Shown here one piece after another: positions 15,201-30,200 of a stretch of 64,000 nt of DNA. This stretch comes from Tomocerus qinae. Taxonomy: Eukaryota > Arthropoda > Collembola > Entomobryomorpha > Tomoceridae. The stretch is from positions 15,955,930 through 16,019,929 of the forward strand of contig CM034549.1 of assembly GCA_020055645.1 (NCBI GenBank). Direction: 5' to 3'. The notes below the pieces were generated by a model that had not been told where the DNA came from, made no database searches, and worked only from the letters and a program-made list of their open reading frames with translations. Every line of letters starts with the position of its first letter. Position 1 is the stretch's first letter. Made by a program: the position numbers and the translations under genes.

Positions 15201-18200
15201 TTACACGAGTAATAGACCTATACTGGTTTAGATATAAATACTACATTCCTAACCAGCAAGTTACCTATACAATTCGCAGTTTTTATGGTCGATCTAGTCC
15301 TTTCTGAAGGAAAAGGAAAGTTACAGTTATTGTTACCGAATAACACTCATACTTCTTTTGATGTTTCTTATACTATACTAGAATATAACCTAGAGTATCA
15401 ATTCTTTGCACATATCAGGCTATTTCAGCTTTGGAATCGAATTTACTCCGTGTCAATACCTTACGTATTTGTTTACTATTAATTTAGCGACATTAGCTAT
15501 AGATTTTATGACATGATAAGCATATAATGGGATATAGTATAAAGGACAAGTAATGAATAGTGCAATTTAAATTTTCAATAACATATAATTACATTTTGCC
15601 AAAGTTCCTGTAGTATTAGCTAGTATGCAGTGTATTTGTGTATCAGGTTACCTCTTCAGGATGTTTGAGAAATGAAAATTCACTTTTTTCATTTGTGGAT
15701 CTAAATTGGACGATTTAGATCCACAGCCAAATCTGCACTCAAAGCTATATAGCTGTATGTACCCAATGGCAACCAACCTTTGGGTCATAGTATTTATAAG
15801 TCAAAACTGAGAGCTGATTTGGCTGTGGATCTAAATCGTCCAATTTAGATCCACAAATGAAAAAAGTGAATTTTCATTTTTCAAACATTCTGAAGAGGTA
15901 ACCTGATACTCAAATCACTATAGCTACAGCAACTTTGACATTTTGCATATGTGAATGTGACCATTTATGCCAATAAAGATATATTCTTTTGTAGTTGGGA
16001 TTGTGTTCACAATGGAGAAGGGAACGTTTACTTTTTTGCACGTAGTACAAAACCAGTAGCTCTATTCCTCTTTGCATTCTGTTAAGAATACAGTAGTAAA
16101 TAAGAATATGCAATTTTGGCTGCGGGTCAAGTGGAGTGAACTCAAGTGTTTGATTTGATGTGAATGTTATTTGATTATTAACTCCCAACTGTAATATATA
16201 GCAGAACGAAATGATAATATTTATCTAATAGGTATTTCGCTTTAGTATGCGATGTTTGTTGTAATAATTTTCTCACTCGATTTCACCTTGCCTGTAGGGA
16301 TTTGGATGAGTGCAGTCGAGTGACAGGACATTCAGGACTTCATATTCTGCTCGAGTCAAATGGGCTATAAAATCTTTCGTTCCTTTTCATGCTCAACTCG
16401 TGCTCCTGATTTTATTGTTTGGCAGTGCGTTAGCCTCTTTGGTCGAGCCACAATAGACTGGCAATTTGGCAAACAACACAGCTGGATACGGACCATTGAA
16501 ATCTAGAAATATTGATTTGTGGTAATTAAATGATATCTAGGTAATTAAATGTCCAACGTTCCTGGTATACAATTTAATATAACTTGGATGTAAAAAATAA
16601 AGAATATTTAATTTGTCTAAGTGTACACGGTCACTTTGTCGATAGATATTTATCGATACTTATTAGTAATGAATCATGCATAGGTAAGTTGTTCCAAGTT
16701 AGGAAAACAAGTCAATCGCTCAATCAAATGCTGACATCGACCTTTGTTCCTTATACAGTTGACTTAGTTTCCCTTTTAGAAAACGTCTGTTGTATGAAGA
16801 GCAGATGATAATGCAATATGATACACTTACGAATTCCAAATAAGTATGAAATGGAACAGAGTGATGACTGTGACAGATATGGAATAAGTTTAGACAGTAG
16901 AATCTCGACGGATCTCGTGAGACTTTGTTTACAAAACCTGAAACTAGATATTTATGACTTAGGTACATGTACTCAATAGTCAATCGATTTTGTGACATGT
17001 TCAGGTCTGTATAGGTTGACTTGTCAAACGTCTCGTAGGATTGGTTGGTCTTAGTAAATAGAAGAAATTAAATTTGCTTTGAATATATGATTGTAGGGCC
17101 AAGTTGGATTGACAGGAACTTTTTTGTGGGTTTTCCTTTTGGTATTTGGCAGTGCAATTGTCTGTTTGTCAGATGACTATAAGGCTTTTGACAATTTGTG
17201 AATAGGGTTGGTGGCGGAGTTAAGAGGCTTCTGCAAAAATGCTATCTGATAACAGAGAGGAAAAGAGGAGGAAGTTAAACTTATCTATTTACGTAGCCCA
17301 TTCCTTTGTAGTTTGGAGAAACTTTGTTCTCTGAGACTTTTTGTTATATTGCAGTCATCGTTGTCCTTTTGTCTTTTCATGTTCTTGGGGAAATGCGTTG
17401 TCTCCATTTTGAGGATGTGTAGTAATAATGTCAGCGGGTTCACTCTGCACAGATGAAAGGGCGCTAGTAGAGGAAGTTGAGAGAATTGCTTCTTTGGCTT
17501 CTCTCCATTCCACATCTCCAGAGTTTCCTCCCAAGAAACATTCTATAGATTTCTAAGACTATGTGGTTGTTGTCATTGCTTATTGAATCAAATTTTCCCT
17601 TGTCTAGTCCTATCGACTTATCTTTTCCAGGGTAGATTCAACTCTAAACCAAAAGTCATTCGATAGCGTCATCGTATAACTGAATGAAATGGCTACAAGT
17701 TAAATGTTGTTGCTTTTCTTTTGACCTTTTCTCTTTCATTTTATTAAAAACACCGAGCGAAAGATGAAATTAACCCTTGCAGCGTTTATTAGACATGACA
17801 TCAATTATATTAACTCCCAGATTACGCAACAACTTATTTACTATTTGTATATATTATGATTTCACCTTATAGTAAGGTGTGTATAGTAATTTTTTATTTT
17901 TTAAATAGAGGATTAATGCACTTAATTGTTCGTTAAATTATACATAATTGTTGAATAATTAAGATGATTATCCTGTTTTCAGTGTTATCATTTTTATAAT
18001 TAACTGTATATTACTTAAGGGCTTTGCTCACTACGTCGTAGTAGTCGTAATCTTTCATCTTCACTTAAAAGCTTTAGAAGGATTGCGTGCAGCATGATTT
18101 CCTGGAGAAAAAAATAAGCTCGTAAAGAAAAGCGCGAACGCAAAGTTTTCTTCTGTGGTGATCTTACAAAATAGGCTTGGCAATCAGTACTAAATGTACA

Positions 18201-21200
18201 ATTAGTGCTATTAACTCCGTATATTGAAGTTGTGAATTGTAATTACAAAAGTAGCCTGACAGTCTGATTTAAAAGGAACTGTAGTATATTTATATAATAT
18301 TAAGTAAATTGTAAGCCCGCCCCCTCGACTACATTGCATGTTGTTGATAATAACTACGGATTTCTATCATTGACCTTTTAAGAGTAAGAGTGAAATGATC
18401 TATCAAATGCAATATTATGTATACAAGTTGTATTTAGACGATTGTAGTTAGATATGATATGACGCTTACATCGTATGTTGGTAAAAATGCAAAATAAATA
18501 TCAGGGAGTGCTTTTGTGTGTAAAGCGATGTGGTTGATAGAGGATTGCACTTTTCAAGTCAGAAAAGTATAATCTGTTTCACATGTTTCCATGCTTTACA
18601 ACGTCAACGCTGCAATTGTAAATCGCATCTCTCATGGAATTAGCTTTCTATTCAGAGGCTCGGCTAGACAGAAGAGTCAACTAAAGTGTAGTAACCTTTC
18701 AAGGTGTCTAGTCATAAGTCCCAAGTACATAAATATAAGAGTAGATTTCTGACAATGAGAGAAAAGACCTACGCTATTCTTTTCAATTGTTCTCCTGTAT
18801 TATATTTGTATGTGTCACTTGACTTATTTAGTATGTGCTTCGGGATTAACAGAACTTATTATACTATAGTAAATATAGAAAGTAATCTTATATAATAGTT
18901 TACTAGGTAGGTGGGATTAAATTATTCAGCTGACAGATGAATGAGAAAGAAATGTGCGTCTGTATGAATGAACAGATAAATTTTTTTTATACATTTATAT
19001 TCTGCCGACTCGGAAAATGTTTGGCACTAGTAAGTGCCTACTTGCTATGTAGTAAGCATTGTTTTTCTACAACTGTAAACTTATGCTCGTCAGCAATAAA
19101 GTCAACTGAGAGTGGCTGTATGAATATTTTACAAAATTTAAGACTGCAACGATGTGGTTGGATGATGAAATTTTCTTTATAATCAATTCACGTTCCTCCT
19201 AAGTCCTTTTGTTGAATTGAAAATTTAGGGAGGAAAGGAATGTGGGTAGGATTTGATAAATAAGAGTACATATTAGATGAACATTGAGATTATTCATGTC
19301 AAAAATCTAATCCCGTGTTTAGACAACTAAAAAAGAGGTTGGCACAGCTCCTTCCTTGCGACAGATTGCATTACAATACGTTTAAAAGCTGACGTTTTTC
19401 TGAAGGGTTAGTTATTTTTTTTTCAAGTGTATCTGATGCAATGTACAAGGTGAGACGGAATTATAAAACAAAGCTTGACATTTGAAGGCAAAACTTCAAT
19501 TATTTACAAATTATACGAAACGAAAATTCTTGCTTGCTCTAAAAAAATAGAATAAAGAAGGGATGTGTCATGTCAGTTAGTCGTGTCTCATTTTCATGAA
19601 TTCTCCTATGAATTTAGCCTCCTGTTTATATAACTCAAAGGTAATGCACGTTTTAATTTAGCTGATGGCTTGATGTAGTAAGCAAAAAATGAGTGCGACG
19701 AATTCACACGTCAGACGTAGCATGACATGAATAGAAATGGAAATTGGGATGTATTCTACCGTATTCTATTATTGGATTCAATTAAAAGTATTATTCAATT
19801 TTACGCAATTGACGGAACAAAAGGTGGGTCCAAATTGAAAATTCATTGAATTGTACCAAGAATTTCCCAAGCGATGTTATTTCCTTCTCTACGGTGTCAC
19901 CATTCTTTACGTTAAATACTACGGTAACACGGAAGACAAGAAGGGTATTGCATCACGAATGTTTCCCGTTTTTGGCGTGGTTCAAACATCCGAAAAAAGG
20001 GATAAAAAGGAGTCGAAATTGAATTCAAGTGATAAAAGAAAAAAACGTAATGAAATTGGGTGCTATGCTATAAGGTGGACTATTCTCACCGGACTATCCA
20101 TACTATTTTTGAGATATCTATTCGTATTATTAACTGTGAAGTATAGCTGTAGACTTTTAAGCTTAAAAAGAAGGACGGAAATAAAAGAACATTGGGAGTT
20201 GAGACAGATTCTGATTTTTGAATTGAATTGATGTGAAGTTGCGGGATTGAGGTTAGATGAAAAGTTTTAAGGGACAAAAGTCACGGGCACTGCTCTCGAC
20301 TGGATTGAATATAGAAAACACATTGAAGGAGGAAGTAATGTACGAAGTCGTAACTTTTTGGTTAAGTGTCTAGTTTAAGTACTTGAACGTAAAGATAATA
20401 ATATACTGGGTTTTCCTATATGATAAGATGGGTACTTATGAAGGGTACATACATAAAGTATAAGTACGTACACACACACACTAGATATTATTCGTAAGTA
20501 TTGAAGTAGTGTCTAACGAGAACTTTTCTTTTGTCTATTTTCCCCTCTCTCCTGTGATGACTGCCTGTCTTGACGACTAAATTCAACTTCAACTTGCAAT
20601 CACTCGGGTTTTTCGTCGGCTCGACTCTGCTTTGTCGTCCAATATGCACCACTATTCATTCATCCATGGAAATATGAACTGGATTCCCGTTGCCACCCTT
20701 TGCCTTGTTCTCATATCATCATACTAACGTCTCCAACCTAGGTATAGTATGGTGAAGGAGTTTCAACGAATCAAGACGGAACGTCGACTCTCCAGAAGGA
20801 TCAATAACAACGTCGCTCCCACTCCTGGAACCAATGGGTAAGTCAACTTCTCATAAACTTCTATCTAACTTACATTTAGACTCACTCTATTCATATTACT
20901 CTCTGTCATACATACAATCCGACGTGCACAGAATAAATACTCCTACCCTATACTACCTTACTATATAACTATTCAATTAAAATACCTCTACATGTACCAG
21001 GGACCTATATTTTTGCTATTTACTTATGATTAGTTTTAAATCATTCATCTCATTTAAAATTGAAAGATACCCACTTGTTCTATCGTCCCCTTTTTCGACC
21101 ATGTATTAAAATATGGCATTCTTTGTAGGGTAACTGTACTTTGCTCTAATATTCATACCTATTTAATGGCATAGTGAAAACATTCGATTTTAATTTCTTG

Positions 21201-24200
21201 CACACCTCTATTTAAAATAAATACCCATATTTTTTATCTCCGTATGATAATGGGATAGGTATTGATGATCTCATGGCTTTCTTAACGTGGAAGAAAAATA
21301 ATAATATAACCAACTACAATTTTTGAGACACTATATCACAGTTGTATGATAACATATAAAAAGTCTGTATGGTATTGTGTGTTATGCATCAATATAAGAA
21401 AGGAATAGTGGGGAGGAACGCTGGGATAAAGAGCTCAAGACATGGCATTAGCATGCATGCAGAAATTGTTACCATTAAGAGTCAAGTAACTTTTATGTTT
21501 TCGTTTACTGCTGCCATTTCACTGTCAGAGTTTTTGCATTCATGCAGGGTGCGTAATATATTTAGTTTCCTTACACTTCTTCATATTCCTCGGGTTTACA
21601 TCCACTTATTCTCTTTCCGAGGACTGATTGCAGCAGTAAAAAGGGCTCTGGTAAGACTAAGTAATGACATTACGCACTAAAGCTGTATTTTTCCTTCCTT
21701 GTACAAAGTCACAAGGGAAGTGCGTGAGTGAACAGATGTTATTATATTACTTGCTGGAATTACGTAGGCAATAAAATAATATGAATATAGCTTTACGCAC
21801 TTAGGGTTTGGTACTTACAGAACGTACGCATGTTCCAAATGTCTTGCTGTGTACAAAAAAGGGAACAGAATGTATATTAATAAGATTCCATTTATATTGT
21901 GTCTTTTTCTTAAAGTTCCCTTAGTGTTTTGTCTTAGCCATTCATGTTTGTAAAAGAAGGAATTTCTTGTTAGGGTGAGTATGGCTTGCATACATAGTTG
22001 TATATTTACATCTAGAGTGGCATATCTTTTTGTCATTGTTATATTGTGTATCTATAGGATAGACTCTCTATGTTTAACTTTGTAGTATATTGACTTCTGA
22101 AGTCATTTTACATTGTTTTTTCCACTTGAGGATAATGGTATGGGGTTAATAAAGTGTTGCAAATAGTTTGGTCTTGTAGCATCTGTTTGATGTATTTTGT
22201 GATAAGAACTGAAATAACACTAAGGTATGCTGTATGTATGTCAGGAATAAAAATTTCGTTGTTGTGAAGATAGTATCTGTAGCAGAGAAGGAATTCCTTT
22301 CACCTCATGTAGATTTGAATTACATAGTTCTACATAAGTACATACATTAGGATACTTAATACAAAAGAGTTTATAAGGAAGTTGTAAGGTATTTTTTTAG
22401 AACAGAGATCACTGCATAGGTTGAAAGAGTGAATGGAGCAAAAGTCATAGTTAGTGAGGTATTGATAGAGAAAAATTGGAAAGACATTGAGATGAAGAAT
22501 TAGCATGGATATTGGATAGGTGGAAATTGGAATGTGAAAGGATTGTTAAAGTGTAGTTGAAGTACTAGTGAAACGGTTACGCACTGTGGAGATGCTACTG
22601 CTGGGAAATATACATAAAGTATACATATTTCATGAAGGAAATCTGTTAAGAGAAAAACGAGTCCCTATGGATCTGCATTATTCATAAATACAGGTAGATG
22701 AGACTAGAGTTAGTTACTTTAGATGAATAGGAGGAGACGGAGAGGCGAATAGTTTGTAGAGTGGAGGGATGATAGTGATCTTGCATATTTGCTTTCTCCT
22801 AAGCAAAGGAACGCATCTTCTGTAAAGTGCGTTCCATTCCATGTCTGCAACTACTTTGTAGATTTCTCATACATAAAAAATAATCTAAGAGTGCGTATGT
22901 AAATATACAGTATACATATAATTTATTTTATTACTCTGCCGAAAACTCGAGAGCAACAGTCGATAGGAGATACGATCGTTGAGAGAGCATGTGTACACGT
23001 GCCTCCATTTCATGCATTGCAACTTTCTCAGTTAAACGTAAACTGTTATATTGGTTTTTGCATAAGATGCAAAGACATGCTTTTGTAGTTGAAGTTTGAC
23101 TCGGAAAATTGGCTTAAGGAAAAATAAAAGGGAATTCAAGGATCGGTGATATTTATTTCGTGTAATGGCATCGTGTAGGAAATGCCCTATTAGCCAGCAC
23201 ATAAACATTTTGCTTATAGAATCACTTATGGAAATAGGAAGCCGTCTGTTTTTGGGATAAATCCGTTATACATCTACCCGTAAGAGTTATGTATCTCCGT
23301 TTGTAACGCATTTGTTTCATGAAACAGAAAGGAGAAAAGTTGTGCAAAGTATAGGAGTAACTACTATAGTTTAAAAGATTATGTAAGTATTTTGCTATAA
23401 GTTGGGAAACGATAGGTTACAGATAGTTTCCTTAGTTTATAGCATGACACAATACAATAAAGAAATACCCATGCGTAACGTATTGTAACGCGTAAACGTA
23501 AAATTTAGTGTGTAAAAGTGAAAATGTTTTTCCTAGCTCTAAAGTAGAGTGGAGAAGGAACCGAAGTGAAACGGAGCCAGATATATACAGATGTGAGTAG
23601 AAAAATATAAAAGGTTGAGGAATTGGGAGAAGCTGTAGTTATGTTTGAGAATTTACTTTCATATAAATGATATAAGAAATCAGTATGGACGGGAGACAAT
23701 GGCTTTGCAAGAATGCGTAAAATTCGAATTTTCTCTGCTCTAGAAACTAAAGCAGAGATGAATAGGATTGGATGGGAATCAAGATGCTCGGCACAGATGA
23801 GAAATATGGTTGATTTTTTGGCTATGTCATTTTTGATAGGGAAAATACCATCACATCGGAAATTGTCTATGACAATATTACTGTACCATGTGTAACACTT
23901 ACATTACTCCACTAGCTGCCCTCGTTCCAGAAATAGCAGAAGATTGGATAAAAGGGCTTTTCCGCTTCGCATGATTTTCTCTAAGGCTAGTAGCACACTA
24001 ATATTTGTTTAAGTGGGGAGAGTGACAGATAAACCTTTTATTAAAGCTACAATAGTTTTCCTTCTTACCAAAAATACTCTAACTATTGATATCACTATTA
24101 TGTATTACGTGTACCTGTAGAAAATACTCCTATACCCATATACTAGACAAAATAAATACTGTATTCATTTAGGATTGGGAATTCCAGCTTTAGGCACTCC

Positions 24201-27200
24201 TCGTTATGGATGCATAATATATCATACTCTGCCTTAAATAGTAGTGTACAATTTAAAACGTTGATTTAGTATCTGAAGGAATGTGATGATTGGGAAAGGC
24301 AACGAGTAAGGAAGTCAGTATAGTAATAATAACGGCAATGTTGACAAAATCCCATAATTGCACATCCAAAATTTATTCAAGCGGATATTACTATTCAGAA
24401 ATTGTGAATAACTGAATAACCGACAATTCTTTTTTATCTGACATTATTAGTTCGGTTGAATGAAAGTTTAAAATGTCTAATTAATGAGGTATGGTTATAA
24501 CTTGTTCAAAAGCTTGACATGGCAGTCTTTGCTGCTATAAATAATATCAACCTCAGAATCTTAGCTTGAAAATTGATCTCTTGGAGAAGGTAGTACATGT
24601 GCATAATGCTTAGGTATTATTTCTCGGAGTTCGTGAGGTCATTTAAGTTCACGGGATGTATTTAGTACATAGCGTGCTTTTTGGAAGCGTATAAGTACAG
24701 ATGTATGGGATTGCATGTTAGAACAGCTTGGGTTTTGTTTGTATATTCAGACGACGGTACGGATAGTTCCAGGAGTTGAATAACGTGTACGTAATGGATT
24801 TGAAAATGTTTCCTGGTAGAATGTTTTCAGTATGTTACTGTGCTAGAAAAACAGTGGGACGTAAGAAGCAATCTGAAGAAATGCAGGAACCAAAGTATAA
24901 GGATGGTTACACGATGCAAAGTTGACTGAGTTAAAGAGATATAATAGAAAGAGTAACATATTTCCACAGAATCATAAAGGTTGGTAGTATTTTGTGGAGA
25001 ATAAATAGGTATAGGTAGGTAGGAGTTGCATTAGGGTGTTGTTGTGTTCGCCAAAGCTATATATCTGTCTCTCTGCGTTGCTCCAGCGTAAATGTATCTA
25101 TGCAGCGTGGCCTTTTGTTGCGAGCTTTATACTTTGTTTAATGGTACGTAAGAAAATCGGTAAATAGGTTGTCTTCAGGTAATAAAAGAGTTTGTTTGGT
25201 TTTGCTCTTCCGTACTTCCCCATTCTCCTCTTGCTCCAGTACTCTAAATACTCTGAAAGAACCATCTCCTTGTGTAATGTACGTGTTCTTAGACCTTTTG
25301 GATAACAATCACATAGCATAGTGGTTACTGTTACTTTATAGTTACAAAGATACCTTAGAACACAATGAGAATTTGCGAGTAAACGTTGTGAACTGGAGAT
25401 GGAAAGGGACATGACATGCAAAGCATTCTGGCTTGATGTTACTTTGTGTCTGACAGAAGTGAAAATAAATGAAAGGAAATTTAGCCAAGTTCTTGTCCCC
25501 AATCGAGCATTAAAGTACCACTAGCCATACTTTTTGGTATATACTTTTAGTATGTCATCCAGACGAGACAGACATAGGACACAGACAGAGTAAGTATGTC
25601 TATTCATGGTACTCTTTTACTTTAGTGCAGACCGACAGAACGAGCTTTGGTATTCGTTTCGCTGAATTGGCCACGCTGTGGGATAGTTTTTGGAAAGAGG
25701 TATCTCAATTCTGATAGTTGAGTGAGTGAGTATGTGTTTATGTGGTTTCTCAGCTATTTCAGTACGTTTTGGCTATGTATCATGTGGTTAGCTTGATTTC
25801 TGCTGAAATACTATAGAATAACTGTACCATAAAACGTGATGCGGTACTACTCTACTATTATGCATTATTGCATCCAGCAAAAAACTGTTTTGTTCTGTTT
25901 GCAATTTATTTTGTCATAATATTTTGACAGCTGTTTAGCTGCAATGCAGAATCTATTTGTTATAATTGTACTTACCTCTTAACATCGCTAGTATTCTCTA
26001 CTATTTAATACAGACCCCCTCCTGTACTTTATTATGATGATTTAAGCCTAGAACTTTAATTCAGTTTTCTTTCTGCCATGCATTAGTATGTAGAAGTAGG
26101 ACTGGTAATACATAGTAAGCGAGTGAATTTTTAGGATTTATAGCCAGATTGCAAATGATGATACTGGTAGAACTGATTTTGACTTGGTTGTGTAGGATGT
26201 TATTTATTGACGTGCTAGACCTGTGAGTTTTGCTACCAACTTTTGCTATCGGTCTGACTTGAGGCAGGCAAATGATCCAATTGGATTTATTTATGAGAAT
26301 TCGGAGAAATATTCTATTTTTGAGTTTGATAGAGAATGATTTATACATGAGAAAACTTCAGAAGGGTTTTTACGTATAGGTACTTATTATTTCGAAATCA
26401 AAACTTTATTTACTACTATTTCAAAGTAGTTCATGTATATACAGATTCAAAGATTGAATGGATGGAATAGTTTCTGTGTTTGAGAAGTTGTTATTCTACA
26501 TCCCACACCTAATTTTTTTTGTTGAATTCCTTTCTCCACGTAGATTTTTTGTAGAATGCTGGAAGTAATCGATTGTCTTAGTAAGATCTTGTGTTTGCAC
26601 GTGAGTCGACTTTCTCATCCCTTGTGTCTATAGCTAGATAATCTCAAGTACGGAGATTTACTTAATGGAAAGGAAGTATAGCAAGATTTGTATTTGAATT
26701 GTGTAATGTGTAAATAGAAGGACAGGAAGGAGTTAAGCTGTAAATTCTCTGTATGTAAGTAGCAACTTGGTAGGTAATTCCTGAGTTAAGGCGCTTCTAG
26801 CTGACTTTGACAAATGCGTGATCACTTGAGTTGATATTGCATGCAATCCGTTGATTGATGATATGACAAGTTGGAATTTACTCCTAAGGATGCGAAACTA
26901 CTGTCCAATTCTGTTTACTTTGCTCTTTTTCACTTTTTTAGCCCGAGAACTACTAAAGTGCCTAGTAAAATGTTCCTATGTAGCTTGATAGTAGATTTTT
27001 TTTTATATTTTTTGGTATTCCTGTGACAAACAGATATATACACCCAGAATCGAGTATTACATAGAAATTGAACATATTCACTGCATTCTCCGTAATAGGA
27101 AATATTTTCTAGTAGATAGTAATGTAGTTAGAAGAAGAAGCTATGAGTTGATTTCGCTTTCACAAGATTTGTGCGGGATTCATTTCATGTTTACAGAAAA

Positions 27201-30200
27201 GATACATAGAGCTGTCTGTGAGTATTTTTTCTGTATCTCCATTTGTGTTTTTGGAAGTTGAGATTAGCCTAGATTTCATGTGAGATGAAATCGATGAAAT
27301 AAGTCTCTGCTCTGCTTCACACAATCTTGAAGAGAGTTGAATCCGGAGTGAACCCAACTGACTGAAGTTTGTAAGTGTAAATATAGTGAGGAGACTTTAA
27401 AAGATTTGCATAGAGTTTTTGGACACATTATTACTACATCGTTGGACCTGTTTAAGTAAAGCTGTCGTCTCCTCGTCTCATTATTTACGTGAGGAGCAGT
27501 GAACACACTAAGGAGCGATAAACGAGCCGAGCTCATCTGCTACTGCTGATGCACAACCAAGTTAATACATTTAAAGCACAGAAAAAACTTGGAGACTCTC
27601 TGACTGTGTATTAGCGATATTGTAGAGTGATGATAGTTCCATATCATGCACTTGCACAGTTTCACACTATGCGTCCTCATCACTCTATCCATGAACTTGG
27701 CTCGGCTCTAGTGTTGGCTCGATATCATGTCTTATCAGTTCGTCAACTTGAGAAAAGTTGTCTCGTTCACACAGTATTTTTGTGCTTGACATAAGTAGAA
27801 GATTTTATTATGAGCTTGTCACACTATGTAAGGCTTATGTCAACCTCCGAAGTTTATCTTTATAATTTTCTCGTCTTTTCCAAATGTAAAGCCTGAAAGG
27901 GAAAAAACTTGCTTGAGGGAATGACGGATTCACTGGAGAAGTTTATGTGATTTCTAGATACGCGTCAATTCTAAAGTAGAACATGGAAACTCTTTTGCAT
28001 TAAGCATTTTTCTTATTTGAATGAATTTAGACTAAAAGGATTGGACTACTTTATGACTACTGAACTAGGTGATAAATGATAATAATTTTTCTCTCACAAA
28101 TTATAACAATTATGGGTAATGACTGCAAAAGAGACAAAGTTCCGAAGTATTTAGAGTATTTAGAGCTGTTAACGAAGATTGAATGCTTTATAGAGGTAGA
28201 AGAATTGATTTGACGCGAAATTTGACCAACTGCTAAGTGGTTAACTGGCTGGAAGAAAAGTTTGTTTCGTTTCAGAAGTTGCCGTGAGTTCTTTACTTTA
28301 GTTACTTGTTAGCACAGTCGAAAGGAGTCAAGTTGTGCGTGAGAATTTAATTGGTAGTGAAGACTTGCTTTAAGTTTAAGCGTTTCTGTCCATGTTCATA
28401 GTCCAGAGTCAACAGAAAGGAGAACAAGGCGTCTGCCCAAATTCAATCTAAGTGTTACTTATTTTCAATGTGCTCTTTCTTACCAAACTCACTATCAAAT
28501 TACGACGTAAGTCTTTAGGCACTCGGCAAAAACAATGCAAAAGGAACAATGACTTCTGGGTGACAAAGTCGAGAGCGAAGAGACCTTTTAAGCTTATCTG
28601 CGAATCACAGGCCTTTTGAAGTACTAAACTTGGGTTTTAGGCATAAAGCCAAAGTCTAACTTACAAGTGCAACGTCTTATTTGGTAGGAAATCAAGAACT
28701 CTATTCGTTACCGTCTTGGAGATTACGAAAGGATAAACGGTGACATAAAAAGAGAGCAAGATTTTATAGGAGTTACGGTGATCAAACCCTAAAAAATATT
28801 CTTGAAAATTGATACAGTTTCACAGTCGAGGGCCTAATTGACTTTCGATTTGCAGCGAAAGGATTACAGGTCAAAACAAGGGTTTATTTGATTAGTAAGT
28901 TTATATTCATATTATGTAGTTCGTGGAATGAACCCATTTGTCTTTACTACATACATGAATATGTAGAGCAGACAGGGACATTAACAATCAACAGACAAGT
29001 CTGGAAAGTGCAAGACAAGTCCCCGAGCTCTATTCTCATTATCTTGGAGAGAATAGGGCCCTAGGAAGTAAAGCCAAGTCAGCAATTCTCTGATTACCAT
29101 TTCTCTGTCTTTCCTTAAATGTCACTTAGATAATTAGGTGGTAAAACTAGGGACCTGTGTAAGTTCACTGATTGTGTGTCAGTGTATTTATGTGTGAACG
29201 TAGTGAACTGGTGCACAGAGATAAATTTCTCGACGGGCTGGTAGAATTCTCTTTTATGGTTTAGTTTTACAATGTAGAGTACCACGTAAAAGATGTAGGA
29301 ACTAATTGCAAAAGTTACCTTTAGGAGAAGTCTTAAATTATGTTTTACTAGTTGAATCCTAGCACACAAAGTGTGCTAGAAAATGTTGCAATCAGTAAAT
29401 TTCTAGCGACTGCGCATTGGCCCGAATTTCATAGACCGTTGATTGGACTCAGTAGTCTAGGCTTTGCTCATTTACAAAATATTACCCTTGCTCATTAGTT
29501 ACAAAATATTACGGACATAGATACAAACATTTATTCAAGAATAGTGAAAGAATCCCATGCGCATGCCCCAGTTTATCTTTATGTAGAGTAAAGATGGTTG
29601 TGGTTTGCATCGGGGTTATAATAGTCGTTAGACCTAAATGGAGAGTATAATTAGAAAGAGAGCTTTATTTTGGAAAACAGATAGACACACGTGTGCTAAT
29701 GGGGTTTGTTATTATTTGTTTGAATTCCAGCTGTGAGATTTGCATCGACCTGCACGAGGAAGTGGAAGTGTTGGACGACGATGAAGACTCGAGTATTCAG
29801 TCTGGAGAGTTGCCGCGGGTATCTGGCTGCGCCGAGGTGACAGAAGTTGAAGTAGAAGTTGATCAAGCAATTCTAAGTCAGCCCTCAAGCAACAATAGTC
29901 AAAACTCAGGTCAGTTGCTTCAGAATTACGTGCCGGCGTGTCTCCACAGTAGTATTCATCACCTCCAAGGAAATAATCATCATCATCACCATCATCACCG
30001 TCACCACCACCACCATCCGACGAACACCAGCCACCAACACCATCATGGATCAGCCCATAACAATCAGTCTTCCCCCACAAAGCTGAATAATAGTCACAGT
30101 GATAATAATGTCTCTTCTAGTCGACATCCGCAAAATCTTCAAATGCATCGCCATCACATTCCCGTACATTATCAACAGCAGCCACAACAACCCATATTAG

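Noticed and set aside
19851-20231. 126-codon + strand frame in the first long IQSEC intron
   Set aside because: It begins at a non-ATG codon, has no similarity I recognise and no supporting splice or promoter context; treated as chance.
25098-25502. 134-codon open frame on the - strand inside the IQSEC intron
   Set aside because: No recognisable domain, no splice-compatible neighbours and low complexity typical of a chance frame in a 9-kb A+T-rich intron.
29712-30080. Antisense frame opposite the His-rich IQSEC exon (Asp/Gly-rich)
   Set aside because: It is the reverse complement of the CAY repeat and of proven coding sequence.
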